64,000 nucleotides of DNA from the NCBI GenBank assembly GCA_019925795.1, contig CM034300.1:38187135-38251134 (forward strand), written 5' to 3'. The first letter of the stretch is position 1. The number at the start of each line of letters is the position of its first letter. This stretch comes from Dendrobium chrysotoxum. Its lineage: Eukaryota; Streptophyta; Magnoliopsida; Asparagales; Orchidaceae. The notes under the pieces were generated by a model. That model saw only the letters and a list, made by a program, of their open reading frames with translations. It was not told where the DNA came from and did no database searches. This document shows, piece by piece, positions 45,760 to 55,700 of this stretch. The position numbers were made by a program, and so were the translations under genes.

Positions 45760-47899
45760 CCTATAATATTTCTCAATAATATTCTTTACTTTCTTCAAAC
45801 TGTTGGATTAAGCTTCAGAGAAAATGATAATATCATCTGCATAAAGTAGATGATAAATTTTTGGAACATTAGGGGCAACTCTAATCCCCACATTACCACC
45901 CTTGTGAAGGAAAGCATTGGACAACAATTGTGAGCATATGATGAAAAGGAAAGGTGACAAAGGACACCGTTGTCTAAACCGACTCCTTGCCTCTATCCAG
46001 TTCGAGTTATTCCCATTTATGAAGATTGAAAATCTAGGCTCCATAACCAAATTTAAAACCAGCTCGGAGAACTTCACAAGAAAATTTAGATAATGTAGCA
46101 CTTGCCTCAAAGTAGACCAACCCATACTATCATAGGCTTGTTACATATCAATCTTTAAAGCCACTTGACCCTTCTTAGATTTTGAAACCTGAAACTTATT
46201 TAAAACTTCTTGAACTAATAGAACATGATCAGAGATTGATTTCCCCTTCACAAATGCTGCTTTCTCAACCGAAATAACTTTGTGGATAACTCCCTTCAAT
46301 CTATTAACCAATATCTTGGCAACCAATTTATAAATGGACAAGCAAAGACTAATTGGATGGAAATTAGAGGCCATCATAGGATTATTTACCTTGGGAATCA
46401 AGACAATTAAAGTATCTTTCCACATAGGAGACATAGCTCCTACTGAAAAAAAAACTCTTGATAGCTTCCCAAACATCCTCATGAATAATCTTCCAATAGT
46501 TCTTAATGAATGAGAATGTAATTCCATCCAAACCAGGAGCTACATTACTACCTAAGCTATCCACAACCACCTGCAGCTCCAATCTGGTAAGATCTGCATC
46601 TAAGAGGGTTCTGTCAATATCTTCAAGTACCCGAACAGGATTCGGCAATCCCTGAAGCAAGCAACTCCTTTCTCTCCATTTGTCTCTAAAGAAATCCATG
46701 ATAATACCATCAATTTCAAACTGATCTTCAGTCACCACACCATTATTATCCTTGATTTGTTTGATCCAGTTTAAGTTTCTCCTCGCATTAGCAAAAGAAA
46801 AAAAAGTTAGTATTTAAATCCCCCTCTTCCATCCACATTGATTTTTCCCTTTGCCTTCACCATGATGATAACCATGCTAACGTCACGTTCAATTCATGAA
46901 CTTTGTTCCTTAACAACAATAATTTATCGTCAGTCAAACTTCCCTCCTCCTCCTCTAACTGTAATTCCAGAATCTCCTTTTTCAAGGAATCCTTCAACCT
47001 GTTCAGGTTATGAAGTTTTGCTTTAGTCCAATAGAACAATGCTTTCAAAGCCCTCTTGAATTTTAAATTAAGAACATGAGCTGGATCTCCCCTTACACCC
47101 CTCCTCCAAGTCTCCTTCACAATCACTGCTGCAGCATGATACGACAACCAGACATTCTTATACCGGATCATTCTCCTGTGGGGTACAATAGGTTTGAAAA
47201 CTTTCAAAATAATAGGATAGTGATCTGAAGCTATTCTGGAAAGATGCCTAACTGATGCCAAGTGAATAACATTAAGAGCCTCAGAATTTAATAAACACTT
47301 ATCCAACCTCTCCAAAATTCTAGCACCCCCAGACTTATTATTGCACCAAGTAAACTTAGGACCCACAAAACCAACCTCATGAAAGTCATTGTCATTCATA
47401 AACATCTTCATGTCTTTAGCCCCTTGTGAGAAAACAAATTTTTTTCCACCCCTCTTATTATCTTGGGCTAAACACGGTTAAATTCCCCCCCAATTACAGA
47501 AGGGAGATTATTGGCTGTATTCACCTCCAGCCTATTCCATAACAACTTCCTTCTATACATGTCCCTACTATCATACACAGTAGTAACAGACCAAATTACT
47601 TTGTTAATAACATTCAGTTCGCCCATAATAAATTGTGAAGAAGCTTCAATGACTGAGAATGTTGCCAGATCCAATCTCAACAAAACCATAATCCCACCAG
47701 ATAACCCATCTAAAGGAAAAAGAAAGAAATCCCATTCAGTGCCCAAAACCTTATTGATTTGCACCCTATCCACCGAAGGGACCTTAGTCTCAACTAGCCC
47801 CACAAAAAACACCTCATGATCTCTCACAAACTCTTTAAGATAGAGAGAGGCTTCTTTCTTCTTTGCCCCTCTACAATTCCAAAAGGCAAAAGAAGTCAT
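45760..47899 (-). pseudogene. Antisense LINE segment: endonuclease and reverse transcriptase up to YADD
   Basis: Minus-strand order: the apurinic-type endonuclease begins FAFWNCRGAKKKEASLYLKE and keeps GLVETKVPS and SDHYPIILKVF. RT follows with NVAPGLDGITFSFIKNYW, LIVLIPKVNNP, AAFVKGKSISDHVLLVQE, QRCPLSPFLFIICSQLLSNA and the catalytic LLYADDIIIFSEA, continuing a little into SLKKVKNIIEKYYRW. Breaks at 47468-47411, 46857-46738, about 46450 and 46141-46125. It is homologous to, but clearly different from, the plus-strand RT at 47990-48440, so it is not a simple inversion of that LINE. Confidence 0.85.
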
Positions 47900-47939
47900 T
47901 AAGAAAGAATAGTGGAAGGGCCCCCACCCCCTCTATTAA

Positions 47940-49913
47940 CTCCCACTTCATTCAATCTTCTACGGGGAATGATATCAGAAGAACAAGTTGTTTTTATGAA
48001 AGGTAGATCAATTTTGGATCATTTACTCTTGTCCCAAGAGGTTTGTAATAAAATTAGTTGCTCTAAAGCTAAAGATGGTTTTTTGTCTATTAAGATTGAT
48101 ATGGAACATGCTTATAATAACATGTGTTGGGCTACCTTGGGACAAATGCTGAAGGTTTTGGGGTTTCCTTCTAAGTTCTCAGATCTAATGTTGGAATGTG
48201 TGAAGGATCCTATGTTCTCTATCATTATCAATGGGAGCAATTCAAGGTGGAATTAGGGAAGATGTGGATTTCGGCAAGGATGCCCTCTTTCTCCCTTATT
48301 ATTTATTCTTTCTTCTCAACTATTGTCTAACTCTTTTTTGGATAAGGGCTTGGATATTGGCATCAAGGTTTCGCATAATGCAATGAGAATTTCACATCTT
48401 TTATATGCAGATGATATCTTACTTTTCTCTAATGCAAAGTTAAAGAGCATCAAAATTGTGAAGAAGTTGATTCATGACTATTGCAATTGGACCGATCAAA
48501 AGGTAAATTTTCTAAAATCTTCTATTTTAATGGGGATGAGTATAGGGAGAAGGAAGAAGAAACAAATTTCTAAGCTCCTAAATATTAAAGTGGTTGAGGA
48601 AATGGACTATTTGGGTAGTAAATTGGCATTAAGAAGATTGAAGAAATCTGATTTTCAATACCTCTTGGATAAAGCTTCAAAAAAACATAATGTTTGGGGG
48701 ACCAGATTCATCTCTATGGCTGGAAGGATTACCTTGATTAAGTAGGTGTTTCTTTCAATCCCTTTATTTATTTCCTCTCATTCCTTGGTTCCATTGAGTA
48801 TTTTGAAAGAGTTTGACAAGGCTTGCAGGAATTATATTTGGAATAAACATGATGGTTCCTATGGTCTTCATTTTGTGGCGTGAGAGTTATTGTGCAAACC
48901 GAAAGATTATGGAGGCTTTGGTCTATTTTCAGCCGTCTCTAGAGTGGGTCCTCTAAGAGCTAGATTTTTTTGAAATCTTATGGATAACCCGAACTCTTTG
49001 CTTAATAAAAACTTGGTGGCTAAATATGGGAGGTGTTGGTGGAATAATAATGGGGTGAAGAGTTCTTCGGCCACTTGGAAGATTGTGATGGATGGTTGGA
49101 ATTCTCTTAGGGGAATTCTAAGATGGAGTATAGCTTCTGGTTTGTTGGTTGATATCCGTAAGGATATATGGATTTGATAGAAGTTTAGAAATATGGCCGA
49201 CCTTTGTAACCAATTAGGAGGAAGAGTCTGTAACTCTAAATTCTCTTATTGTGAATAGAGCTTGGGATGTTCTTAAGCTATCCCTATTTTTTGGAGAAGA
49301 ATTTGTTAACTTGATTACTCAAGTTGAGATATTGCAAAGCTTGGCAGAAGATAGATTGGAACTCAAATCAAACCTATCAGGAAAATCCATTCCAGTATTA
49401 TGTCTTGCAGCTTGGTATAAAGATAATATGCAGGAAGAAGTGGACCTTTGGTTCTTTAAACTAAAGCTCAATCCCAGAGTTGAATTGTTTGTTTGAAGGC
49501 TATGTATGAATGCAATTCCAACCAAAGATTTCCTATTTCATAGAAGGCTTGTTGATACAAATCTCTTTCCAAGAGGTTGTCTTGAGGTGGAGAATATTGA
49601 TCATTGTACAGCTACATGTCCGAAATTATTGCAAGTCATATGGTTATTGAATTCTTCAGGATTCTCGGTTCAAGTTTTCAACTCCTTCTCGAATTGTATG
49701 AAGAAGTTAAAATTTATTTCGGTAAGAAACTTGTTCTTGGCAAAGCTATACTTAGTTCTAATTTTCCATTCGTGTATTAATAGAAATAGAGTGAAGCATG
49801 GAGATGGGGAAGAAAGTGATGTTGTTATCGCTTCTAGAGTCATAAGTTTTATGGCTACCTTACATAAAGACAAGATCATTTTGGGCAACTGGGGTACTAA
49901 TCAGTCTTCATGA
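47940..49913 (+). pseudogene. LINE ORF2 (+): reverse transcriptase middle to C-terminal and zf-RVT region
   Basis: It starts within RT at RGMISEEQVVFMKGRSILDH, then LSIKIDMEHAYNNMCW, FRQGCPLSPLLFILSSQLLS, the catalytic HLLYADDILLFSNAK, VNFLKSSILMGMSIG and the thumb/connection with MAGRITLIK. Later parts include FDKACRNYIWN, PKDYGGFGLFSA and the zf-RVT-like VELFV, NAIPTKDFLFHRRL and ENIDHCTATCPK. Stops at about 48254, 48743, 48881, 48972, 49178 and 49495, so ORF2 is dead. The N-terminal RT and endonuclease are missing to the left. Confidence 0.85.
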
Positions 49914-49939
49914 CTGTCTAATTTTTGCCCCCCCCCCCC

Positions 49940-50440
49940 CCTCCACCCAAGTGGTTGAAGATAAATATAGATGGATCTCTTCGCAAATCATAAAAAACTG
50001 GAATTGGGGGAGTAGTCAGAGATTGCGAAGGCAAGTTTTTAATGGCATTTGGATGTGGATATATTCATTGGGATAGTGCACAGATGGAGCTTTTGGCTTT
50101 TAAATCTTTGAGAAGTTTTATTCAAAGTTGGATGTTTGAGGCTAATGGCATCAGTATAGAAGGAGATAATCTAAATGTCATCAACTTTCTTCATAAGTTG
50201 TATAGCATACCGAAGAAGAGGATGAGAGAGCAAATAAGTGAAGACCTTTTATTCATGAAGTATTTCAATAATGTGTTTTTTAATTTTGTTAATGGACATT
50301 GTAATAAGTTAGATAATTATTGTGCTAACTTAGCTTGTGGGTATGATTTCTTTTGGGATGTAATTAGTGAGAATAATATTCCTCCTTCTTTTGTTCTTTT
50401 GTTAAATGAGGAATGTAATAGGTTGCCTTTGTTTGAGTAG
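49940..50440 (+). pseudogene. LINE ORF2 RNase H domain (+)
   Basis: The plant L1 RNase H opens with KWLKINIDGSL, preceded by a run of 14 C (49928-49941) coding prolines in a linker. It continues GIGGVVRDCEGKFLMAFGCG, ELLAFKSLRSF, ISIEGDNLNVINFLHK and NGHCNKLDNYCANLACGYDF, ending RLPLFE-stop at 50440. D-E-D type acidic residues are visible in NIDGS, MELLAF and EGDN. A stop near 49990 and a frameshift separate the first part. Confidence 0.78.
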
Positions 50441-50493
50441 TTTGTAACTAGGCCTCTTTTTCTTTAATGCATTTGGCATTTCTTCCAAAAAAA

Positions 50494-50510
50494 AGCTAAT
50501 AATCCTAAGC
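50494..50510. repeat. LINE target-site duplication, right copy
   Basis: AGCTAATAATCCTAAGC directly follows the A-run of the LINE and matches 44656-44672 exactly. Confidence 0.92.
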
Positions 50511-50866
50511 ACAATCAATCGCCACATGAATGCAAGCTTAGGTATGCTTTATCCTAAGAATCAACAAATTATAGTTTAGAAAACCATTTAATAAGGACTT
50601 TATAATATGTATTTAGTTGCATAATGAAATGATGCATGAATCATAATGTAAATAAAAGAATTTTTTATTTGTTTATAATATTAGAGTACAACCTAGGGTT
50701 TGTTGTAAAGAAAAGGTGGCCAAGCTCCACCAATAATGAGCTTAGATTTTTACTCCTATATAAAGTATATTTGAAAATGATTATTTAACTATTCTAAATG
50801 TTGGATCTTCTATAGTAATCCAAAAGACAATGATCTTCAAATGAAGAAGAATCATTTCCTTTTGGA
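50511..50866 (-). repeat. Continuation of the Tat-type LTR/leader after the LINE
   Basis: The block at about 50700-50860 (AGGTGGCCAAGCTCCACCAATAAT, then TTTTACTCCTA and AAATGAAGAAGAATC) parallels the LARD repeats at about 7368-7450 and 31982-32060 (AAGTGGCTRRGTRCCACT..., TACTCCTAAGACTC). No gene. Confidence 0.5.
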
Positions 50867-50878
50867 ACACACACACAC

Positions 50879-50918
<40 letters not shown>
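50867..50918. repeat. (AC)n(AT)n microsatellite
   Basis: About six AC units followed by an AT run of about 19 units (50881-50918), lying at the junction between the Tat-type sequence and SIRE-D. Confidence 0.9.
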
Positions 50919-50920
<2 letters not shown>

Positions 50921-50976
50921 CACTGTATAACTCGATCTAGCTATACAAAGATCTAAAACATTTACATTTACATCAT

Positions 50977-51270
50977 TTCCTAGGTAGATATTCAAGGCAT
51001 ATGATTGGAAATGCAAATCAATTCATTTCGCTGGAGGCCATGGCTGGAGGCAAGGTCACTCTTGGAGAAAACACCACCAGAAAAGTGGTGGGCGCAGGTA
51101 TAATTAAAAAATTTAAGAACTTTTTAATTGAAAATGTTTTCCTTGTAGATGGACTGAAACATATCTTACTCAACATCAGTCAACTCTGTGATAAAGGGTT
51201 CAGCATACAGTTCCTAGCAAACACTTGTATTATCAGCTTAAATAACAACACTAATTTGCAGGGTAGAAGG
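50977..51270 (+). pseudogene. SIRE-D pol, protease fragment left of the nested SIRE-C
   Basis: The copia protease is entered in mid-domain: FLGRYSRHMIGNANQF where the family has YLD(S/N)GCSRHMTGD, so both the catalytic Asp and Gly are changed. It continues GGKVTLGENTTRKVVGAGII, VFLVDGLKHILLNISQLCD and LNNNTNLQGRR, where SIRE-C begins. The reading resumes at 60777. Everything upstream (LTR, gag) is missing. Confidence 0.82.
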
Positions 51271-53003
51271 TGAAAGTTCGATTGGGATGTTAAGCTCTGA
51301 TGAACTAGTCCCGAGGCTAACCAAGAGGGGGGTGAATTGGTTATTTAAAAAATTCATGAGGAATAGAAAAAATCTTTTCGATAATCTACAGTGAAAATAA
51401 GTAAACACAGAAACGAAAAGATCAACCCCAGATTTCACCCAAGCAGATAATAACAGAAAAATAAAGTGCAGAAAATAATCAAAAAGTGCACACCATATTT
51501 TATAGTGGTTTGGTTAACTTGACCTACATCCACTCCTCGGAGCCTCCCCTCTGGGTATTGCACTAACACAAAAGTGACTCTCCTTCTGCTCCCACAACAA
51601 GGCGGATAAGCCTGTATAAAACTCCTTTCCACCAACTCAGTGAGGAAGAGAACTTGAACTCTTTTCGCTTCCTGCTAATGCAGGCAGAGAACCTGAACTC
51701 CTTTCACTTCCTCTTAAAGAAGACAGAGAACCTGAACTCCTTTCACTTCCTTCTGAAGTGAGCAGAGAACCCAGATCTTCTTGCGAATGATCCTCCCACA
51801 GAAAACACCGACAAGAGGAGAGACAACGAACGGAGAAGACGACTCTTATCCTTGCTTGGAGCAACCTTTGTGAATCCCTCACAAACTCCCCCTCATAAGA
51901 TCCTCTCTCTATCTCCTAAGCTCTCTCTCTCTCTCTCTCTCAAGGTTTCTCTGGAAATAATAGTGGCAAAAGATTTTTCTTATTGGAAGAAAAAGATCTT
52001 TTATAGGAGGGCTCAAAATTTGCCCTATATCTCAATTGGGCGGCAAATATCATCCAGGACGATCGCTAGATCATCCTATACTATCAGTTCAAAATCACCT
52101 ATTTCAGCATGGACGATCTGGCTCTTCTGAATGATTAGTAGAAAAAGTTATTCAGATCGTCCCGTACGATTCTGCGATCATCCGGGACGATTACTGTAAA
52201 TCAGGAATTTCATCTAGAAGATCGCTCTGGTCATCTAGAGGAACTTGTGCTGGATGACCTCAAAATGACTTGATCATCCCGAATGATATTTATATTATCT
52301 CGTACGATTAATTCAAAAAGTGCCAAAATCATCCTGATCACCGCTCTGGACGTACATGTGAAACATGCTGGACGGTCAGGATTTTTAACACATCATCCCG
52401 TACGATACTATGATCGTCCAGGATGATATGATCAAATCAATCAGACCTTGATTACTTTCATTAATCACCAGACTAATTTAGGCATGATTGTAATGGTTCG
52501 TCCAGGATGATACACGTATCATCCGGGACGATCAGCTCAAATCTCTAAAAATAAAACTTACCTAACTTGATCTGATAGCTGAGAATATCTAATTTGAGCC
52601 TATCATCCCGTACGATCAATGGATCATCCAGGATGATCGGCTTAATCAGACAGACTTAACTTGGCTGCCCTAATTAGAGTTTCTATTTTCAGTAGATTAT
52701 CCAGGACGATGTGAATATCGTCCAAGACGATCTGAACAAAAATTGAACAGAACTTCTAATTCACTCAAGCTCTCCCCTTGAGTGTGTGTGTAAGGTTATT
52801 TAGCTAGGGGATCAGTTACATAGCATTTGACTCAATAAAGTTGAAAAAGTATATTGGACCTAAATTTTAAAATAGACTGACTCGAGCTTGGATTGGCTTG
52901 AACTTGTATCTAAACCTGCGTACCTGAAAGATTAAACAGGCAACCAGAGATAGAAATATTTGCTATCATCAAAATCATAATCTTTAAAACTAGATTTGTA
53001 ATA
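51271..53003 (-). repeat. SIRE-C 3' LTR, 1,733 bp
   Basis: Minus-strand start TATTACAAATCTAG after the polypurine tract, end AATCGAACTTTCA. U3 at 52030-52740 is full of ATCATCC-type palindromes, e.g. ATCATCCCGTACGAT at 52392-52406. TATAAAAG on the minus strand at 52005-51998. The leader has a CT run on the plus strand (51905-51941) and four 40-bp repeats (about 51644-51785). Confidence 0.88.
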
Positions 53004-53021
53004 ATCTCCCCCTTTTTGATG
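53004..53021 (-). other. Polypurine tract of SIRE-C
   Basis: Minus strand CATCAAAAAGGGGGAGAT, directly before the 3' LTR. Confidence 0.88.
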
Positions 53022-54188
53022 ATGGCAAACATTTATTAAGTAGTTTCAAATCAAATAGACAGGAGTAACTAATGCACGTACAAAAGACAAATATCATTTC
53101 AAAATTTACTAAACAGAAAATATAATAAGGAGAATAACTACAAAATAAGAATAATACAAGAAACATTTAGAATAGTACAAGAAATTACTAGTCACTTAAA
53201 ATACTAACTCCCCCTTTTGACATCACAAAAAGGAGGAGGAACAGACACAACAATACAAGTAGAAAACAATACAAAATGCAAAGCTCTGAAGTTTTTTTTT
53301 GAATCGATCTGATCCAGTGAATCAGAATTTTCTCTTAATTTTGAATCCAAAAACCAATAAAAAGATGATCGACAGCGTAGAAATCCAAAAAAAGTTAGAA
53401 AATCGACTTTCGTAACTCCCACCTCAGACACCTTATAGATACAAATTCCTTTCAATTTTTGGTGACATTGCCCATCTTTTCAGTTTGGGCTAATTTTGTG
53501 CCCCTTTTCATTTTGACGCTCTTTGCACATCTTTTGTAGGCTTTCTCCCTCTCAAAATTGTTAAAGAATCTCAGCTGTGAAATTACCTTCCAGATATAAG
53601 AGACGACAAAGCTCACTCTCTACAATAAGGAAGAGTAATTCACAAAACAAAAACCATACATCATATGATAAGTGCAATCACTTGATTCAGAAAATCATAA
53701 CAATGACTCAAAACTTTAAAAACATTATTCATATGAGGTAGATTACTATAGGAAGATAAAATAAATCTCTATTTCAGAAACTAACTTTTTAATTTTGATG
53801 AAGATTTTTATCCAAATGAAATAATACACCATTAACGAAGTTAGAGGAAGAGAAAACAATCATCAATGTTTCTTCCTTTTAACAGATCCAGTAGAATCAA
53901 CAACTGCTTACAAGCTTCCAAACCAAAAAATAGGGCAAAATTTTCAGTCACAAATCCAGTTTATCAGCAGTAGGGAGCAGTGATCGGATTTTGAAAAGCA
54001 TAAAATAGTAAGTAAAAATAATGTAGGAGATCGCATCAAAATAAATATTCGAATCAAACTAACAACAAGATTAAAATGAAAATTAGCAGAAAAACAAAAA
54101 TCAACAAAAAATAGATAATCAAATCAAATAACTATCTAACAGAAATAGAATGAAAAACAGACAAATCAGAAATCAATAGTCATCAAAA
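53022..54188 (-). other. SIRE-C post-pol region, no accessory ORF
   Basis: Homologous to the SIRE-B spacer (same AAAAGATGNGCAAAG words at 53460-53540) and to its 3' UTR (TTCCTCCTCCTTTTTGTGATG before CAAAAGGGGGAG, 53240-53208). Between those blocks, where SIRE-B holds the palindromes, TATA box and accessory ORF (about 22625-24330), SIRE-C has only about 50 bp (53240-53290). The 83-codon frame at 53204-53455 spans this join and has no family features. Confidence 0.65.
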
Positions 54189-55700
54189 TCAAGCATTTAT
54201 GTCAATCACACCTAATCTGATCCTCAAAATGCTGAATGAGTCAAAGGACAGTGGTTTAGTAAATATGTCAGCCAGCTATTTTTCAGTTGCTACATGATGT
54301 AGCTCAATGTCCCCTTTTGTAACATGGTCCCTAATGAAGTGATGCCTTATATCAATGTGTTTGGTTCTAGAATGTTGGGTAGGATTCTTAGAAATACAAA
54401 TGGCACTAGTATTATCACACAGAATAGAAATTGTGCCCACATGTAATCCTAAATCCAAGACTTGTTGCTTCAACCAAAGAACTTGGGCCACACAACTTCC
54501 TAAGGCAATGTACTCAGCTTCAGCAAATGAGAGTGCAACTGAGTTCTATTTTCTACTGGACCAGGAGACTAAAGACTGTCCTATGAATTGACAAGTTCTA
54601 GAAGTACTCTTTCTATCCACCCTACACCCTGTAAAGTCAAAATCAAAATATCTAATAATCTCAAAAGAGGTGTTGTGCCTACAGTACCAGATTCCTAGGT
54701 TTGGAGTCCCTAAAAGATATCTAAGAATTCTCTTAACAACAGTCAGGTGGGACTCTTTAGGATCATCTTGAAACCTAGCACAAAGATAAATACTAAACAT
54801 AATATCAGGTTGGCTAGCAGTCAGGTAAAGCAGTGATCCAATTATTCCTCTATACTTCTTCTGATCAACAGATTTTTCACTTGAATCCTTATCTAACTGA
54901 ACAGAGGAGATCATGGGAGTGTTGATTGGCTTGGCTTTATCTATTTCATATACTTCAAAATTTCCTTAGTGTATTTGATTGATTGAGAAATGTTCCATCA
55001 TCCATTTGCCTTATGCTAACCCTAAAAAATAGGACAATTCTCTCATCATACTCATCTCAAACTCTTTACTCATTATTTTAGAAAACTCATCACATAAATA
55101 TTTATCAGAAGATCCAAAAATTATATCATCAACATAGATCTGGATAATGAGTAAATCTTCCCCTACTCTCCTCAGAAAAAGGGTGGTGTCTACGCTCCCC
55201 TTAACAAACTAACTTTATAACAGGAATGTGCTAAGCCTCTCATAGCAAGCTCTGGGTGCCTGTTTCAATCCATATAAGGCCTTTTTTAATTTGTAAACAT
55301 GATTTGAATATTGGGAACTCTCAAAATCTTGGGGTTATTCTATAAAAACATCCTCTTTTATTACCCCATTTAAAAAGACACTCTTGACATCCATTTAAAA
55401 CAGCTTAAATCCCTTATAACAGGCAAAGGCTAGTAGCACCCTAATGACTTCCAATTAGCTACAAAGGCAAAGGTCTCCTCAAAATCAATCCCTTCAATCT
55501 GATTATACCCCTTAGCCACCAATCTTACCTTATTCCTAACCACCACACCAGAATCATTCATCTTATTCTAAAAGACCCACTTGGTTCCCACTATACTTTG
55601 ATTCCAAGGTCTTTCTACTAACTCCCAAACATCATTCCTTACAAATTGATTCAGTTCCTCTTGCATAGCTAAGATCCAAAATTCATTAGAAAGAGCTTGA
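54189..55700 (-). pseudogene. SIRE-C pol, reverse transcriptase and RNase H part, broken
   Basis: Minus strand: NEFWILAMQEELNQFVRND, VGTKWVF, GIDFEETFAF, then frame changes in the palm; IYVDDIIFGSS is preserved (about 55141-55110) in a different frame from its neighbours. RNase H: KKYRGIIGSLLYLTASQPDI, RILRYLLGTPNLGIWY, GCRVDRKSTSRTCQFIGQSL, SFAEAEYIALGSCVAQVLWL, TKHIDIRHHFIRDHVTKGD and the end LGVIDINA-stop (54189). Stops at about 54547 and 54275 and several frameshifts at 55000-55480. Confidence 0.88.

Larger units (their letters stand above)
44673..50493 (+). mobile_element. L1-type LINE with RNase H domain, mosaic structure
   Basis: It is flanked by perfect 17-bp duplications and ends in a short A-run (50487-50493). 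Plus-strand parts: ORF1 with a DUF4283-like domain (44803-45735), RT from its middle onward (47940-49910) and RNase H (49940-50440). Between them lies a minus-strand LINE segment (45760-47930) with endonuclease and RT. The endonuclease and N-terminal RT of the plus LINE are missing. Plant L1 elements with an RNase H tail are known. Confidence 0.85.
36700..50866 (-). mobile_element. Ty3/gypsy (Tat-type) retrotransposon relic, interrupted by a LINE
   Basis: On the minus strand: gag (about 42060-40100), protease and linker (39380-37260), linker/RT (37250-36700), with a long non-coding 5' side (42060-44655 and 50511-50866). RNase H and integrase are absent; the RT is cut where the LARD repeat begins at 36691. 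Lineage is inferred from protein style. Heavily mutated, with stops in every domain. Confidence 0.65.

Noticed and set aside
45760..47930. Simple inversion within one LINE
   Set aside because: The RT core from GRSI to YADD is present in both the antisense and the plus part with clear sequence differences.
53204..53455. 83-codon frame in SIRE-C as a shortened accessory protein
   Set aside because: It matches none of the conserved accessory blocks and reads across the join where the cassette is missing.
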